Positions 63,623 through 64,000 of a stretch of DNA of 64,000 nucleotides are shown here, piece after piece. The DNA comes from Tepidimicrobium xylanilyticum (GTDB lineage Bacteria; Bacillota; Clostridia; Tissierellales; Tepidimicrobiaceae), in NCBI RefSeq assembly GCF_900106765.1, contig NZ_FNNG01000010.1:1-64000 (forward strand), read 5' to 3'. Within the stretch, counting starts at the first letter, position 1; every line of letters starts with the position of its first letter. The notes under the pieces were generated by a model, which saw nothing but the letters and a program-made list of their open reading frames with translations, was not told the origin of the DNA and searched no databases. Both the position numbers and the translations under genes were made by a program.

Positions 63623-64000
63623 ATGGGAAATTTTTTTAACGCTATAAGCCAAAACCCGATTATTGCAGCAATTAATGATTTGGATAAATTAGATAAGGTT
63701 ATTCAATCGCCTTGTAAAGCTGTGTTTTTACTAACGGGAAATATATTGGATTTAAGTTTTATTGTTTCTAAGTTAAAGGAAAATGCTAAGCTAGTATATG
63801 TTCATGTAGATTTGATAGATGGGCTTTCAAAAGACGAGGTGGCAATAAAATTCCTCAATACTCATGTTAAACTAGATGGAATAATAACTACTAAGGCTAA
63901 TTTGGTGAAAGTTGCTAAGGAGTTAAAGCTATTTGTTATTCAAAGATTATTCATATTAGATTCTTTAGCCTTAGATTCTGGTATTAACGCTGTAAAAACT
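63623..64000 (+). CDS. glpP: Glycerol operon antiterminator GlpP, N-terminal part (cut by right edge)
   Basis: The ATG at 63623 follows TTTAGAGGGGG, and 126 codons are open to the window edge. The protein begins NFFNAISQNPIIAAIND, then FLLTGNILDLSFIVSKLK, VYVHVDLIDGLSKDE and GIITTKANLVKVAKELKLFVIQRLFILDS, the TIM-barrel-like pattern of GlpP. In Bacillus, GlpP bound to glycerol-3-phosphate prevents termination in glp leaders. It is in the dhaKLM operon, so it would also control its own supply. Confidence 0.93.
   Translation, partial: MGNFFNAISQNPIIAAINDLDKLDKVIQSPCKAVFLLTGNILDLSFIVSKLKENAKLVYVHVDLIDGLSKDEVAIKFLNTHVKLDGIITTKANLVKVAKELKLFVIQRLFILDSLALDSGINAVKT

Overview
The window is AT-rich DNA with small gaps, strong Shine-Dalgarno sites, frequent TTG/GTG starts and many intrinsic terminators. 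It encodes spore coat and germinant-receptor proteins, a bifurcating-type [FeFe] hydrogenase with its maturases, GatCAB, Na+/amino-acid transport and a glycerol regulon. No respiratory chain is seen. This points to a strictly anaerobic, spore-forming, fermentative Firmicute of the Clostridia/Tissierellia type; the genus is inferred from content only. The region is chromosomal and mostly housekeeping, with a few decayed patches.

Layout. 1-1120: the start of an IS21-type transposase running off the left edge, its repeated terminal sequence, and a broken GNAT acetyltransferase beside it. 1457-4169: a membrane-anchored FMN/FAD reductase and an HD hydrolase. 4394-7133: the methionine importer metNIQ (minus strand) behind a SAM riboswitch with two tandem terminators. 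7196-11949: a YkuS-like protein, two small CotF-like coat proteins and a gerA-gerC-gerB receptor operon. 12130-18918: a MATE exporter, an overlapping HyuA-like/histone-deacetylase-like pair, glycerol dehydrogenase and a flavin reductase-like protein. 18919-20307: a decayed patch. 20308-22364: an overlapping pair, a PP-loop-like protein and an ApgM-like phosphomutase homologue with threonine at the expected serine nucleophile. 22604-28409: an Fe3+/phosphonate/sugar-phosphate-type ABC importer, a PHP protein and two related small membrane proteins. 28834-36601: hydCBA then hydE-hydG-hydF. 36874-39041: a CPG-type P1B ATPase and a separate HMA protein. 39307-45323: YfcE-like phosphodiesterase, TldD/TldE, a CNNM/CorC transporter with an attenuator-like leader, hemerythrin and CheX. 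46113-49282: gatCAB. 49425-50164: a frameshifted SDR gene. 50871-56830: DUF1538 with a double-PII protein, then a GlnK/GlnL-type two-component system and a Na+/alanine(glutamine) symporter. 57032-57876: a wrecked 2-oxoacid:ferredoxin oxidoreductase beta gene. 57908-64000: divergent glycerol operons, glpA-glpB-like-DUF1667 (minus) and dhaKLM-glpP (plus).

How it fits together. The clearest regulatory circuit is at the right end. GlpP, the glycerol-3-phosphate-responsive antiterminator, is encoded after dhaM and truncated by the window edge. Both flanking glycerol operons start with a leader carrying the same motif (GGTKGAGAA-N2/3-GAGARCCRCA) that overlaps the 5' arm of an intrinsic terminator. 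Together with GldA (17099-18190) this gives glycerol to dihydroxyacetone to DHAP, plus G3P oxidation, under one antiterminator. The hydrogenase can dispose of reduced ferredoxin and NADH. The GlnK/GlnL/symporter set and the DUF1538-PII pair point to amino-acid and nitrogen sensing. No CRISPR array, prophage, tRNA or rRNA was found. The best candidates for something undescribed are the PP-loop/ApgM-like pair, the HyuA/HDAC pair, the twin membrane proteins at 27472-28409 and the unclassified leader before the CNNM transporter.
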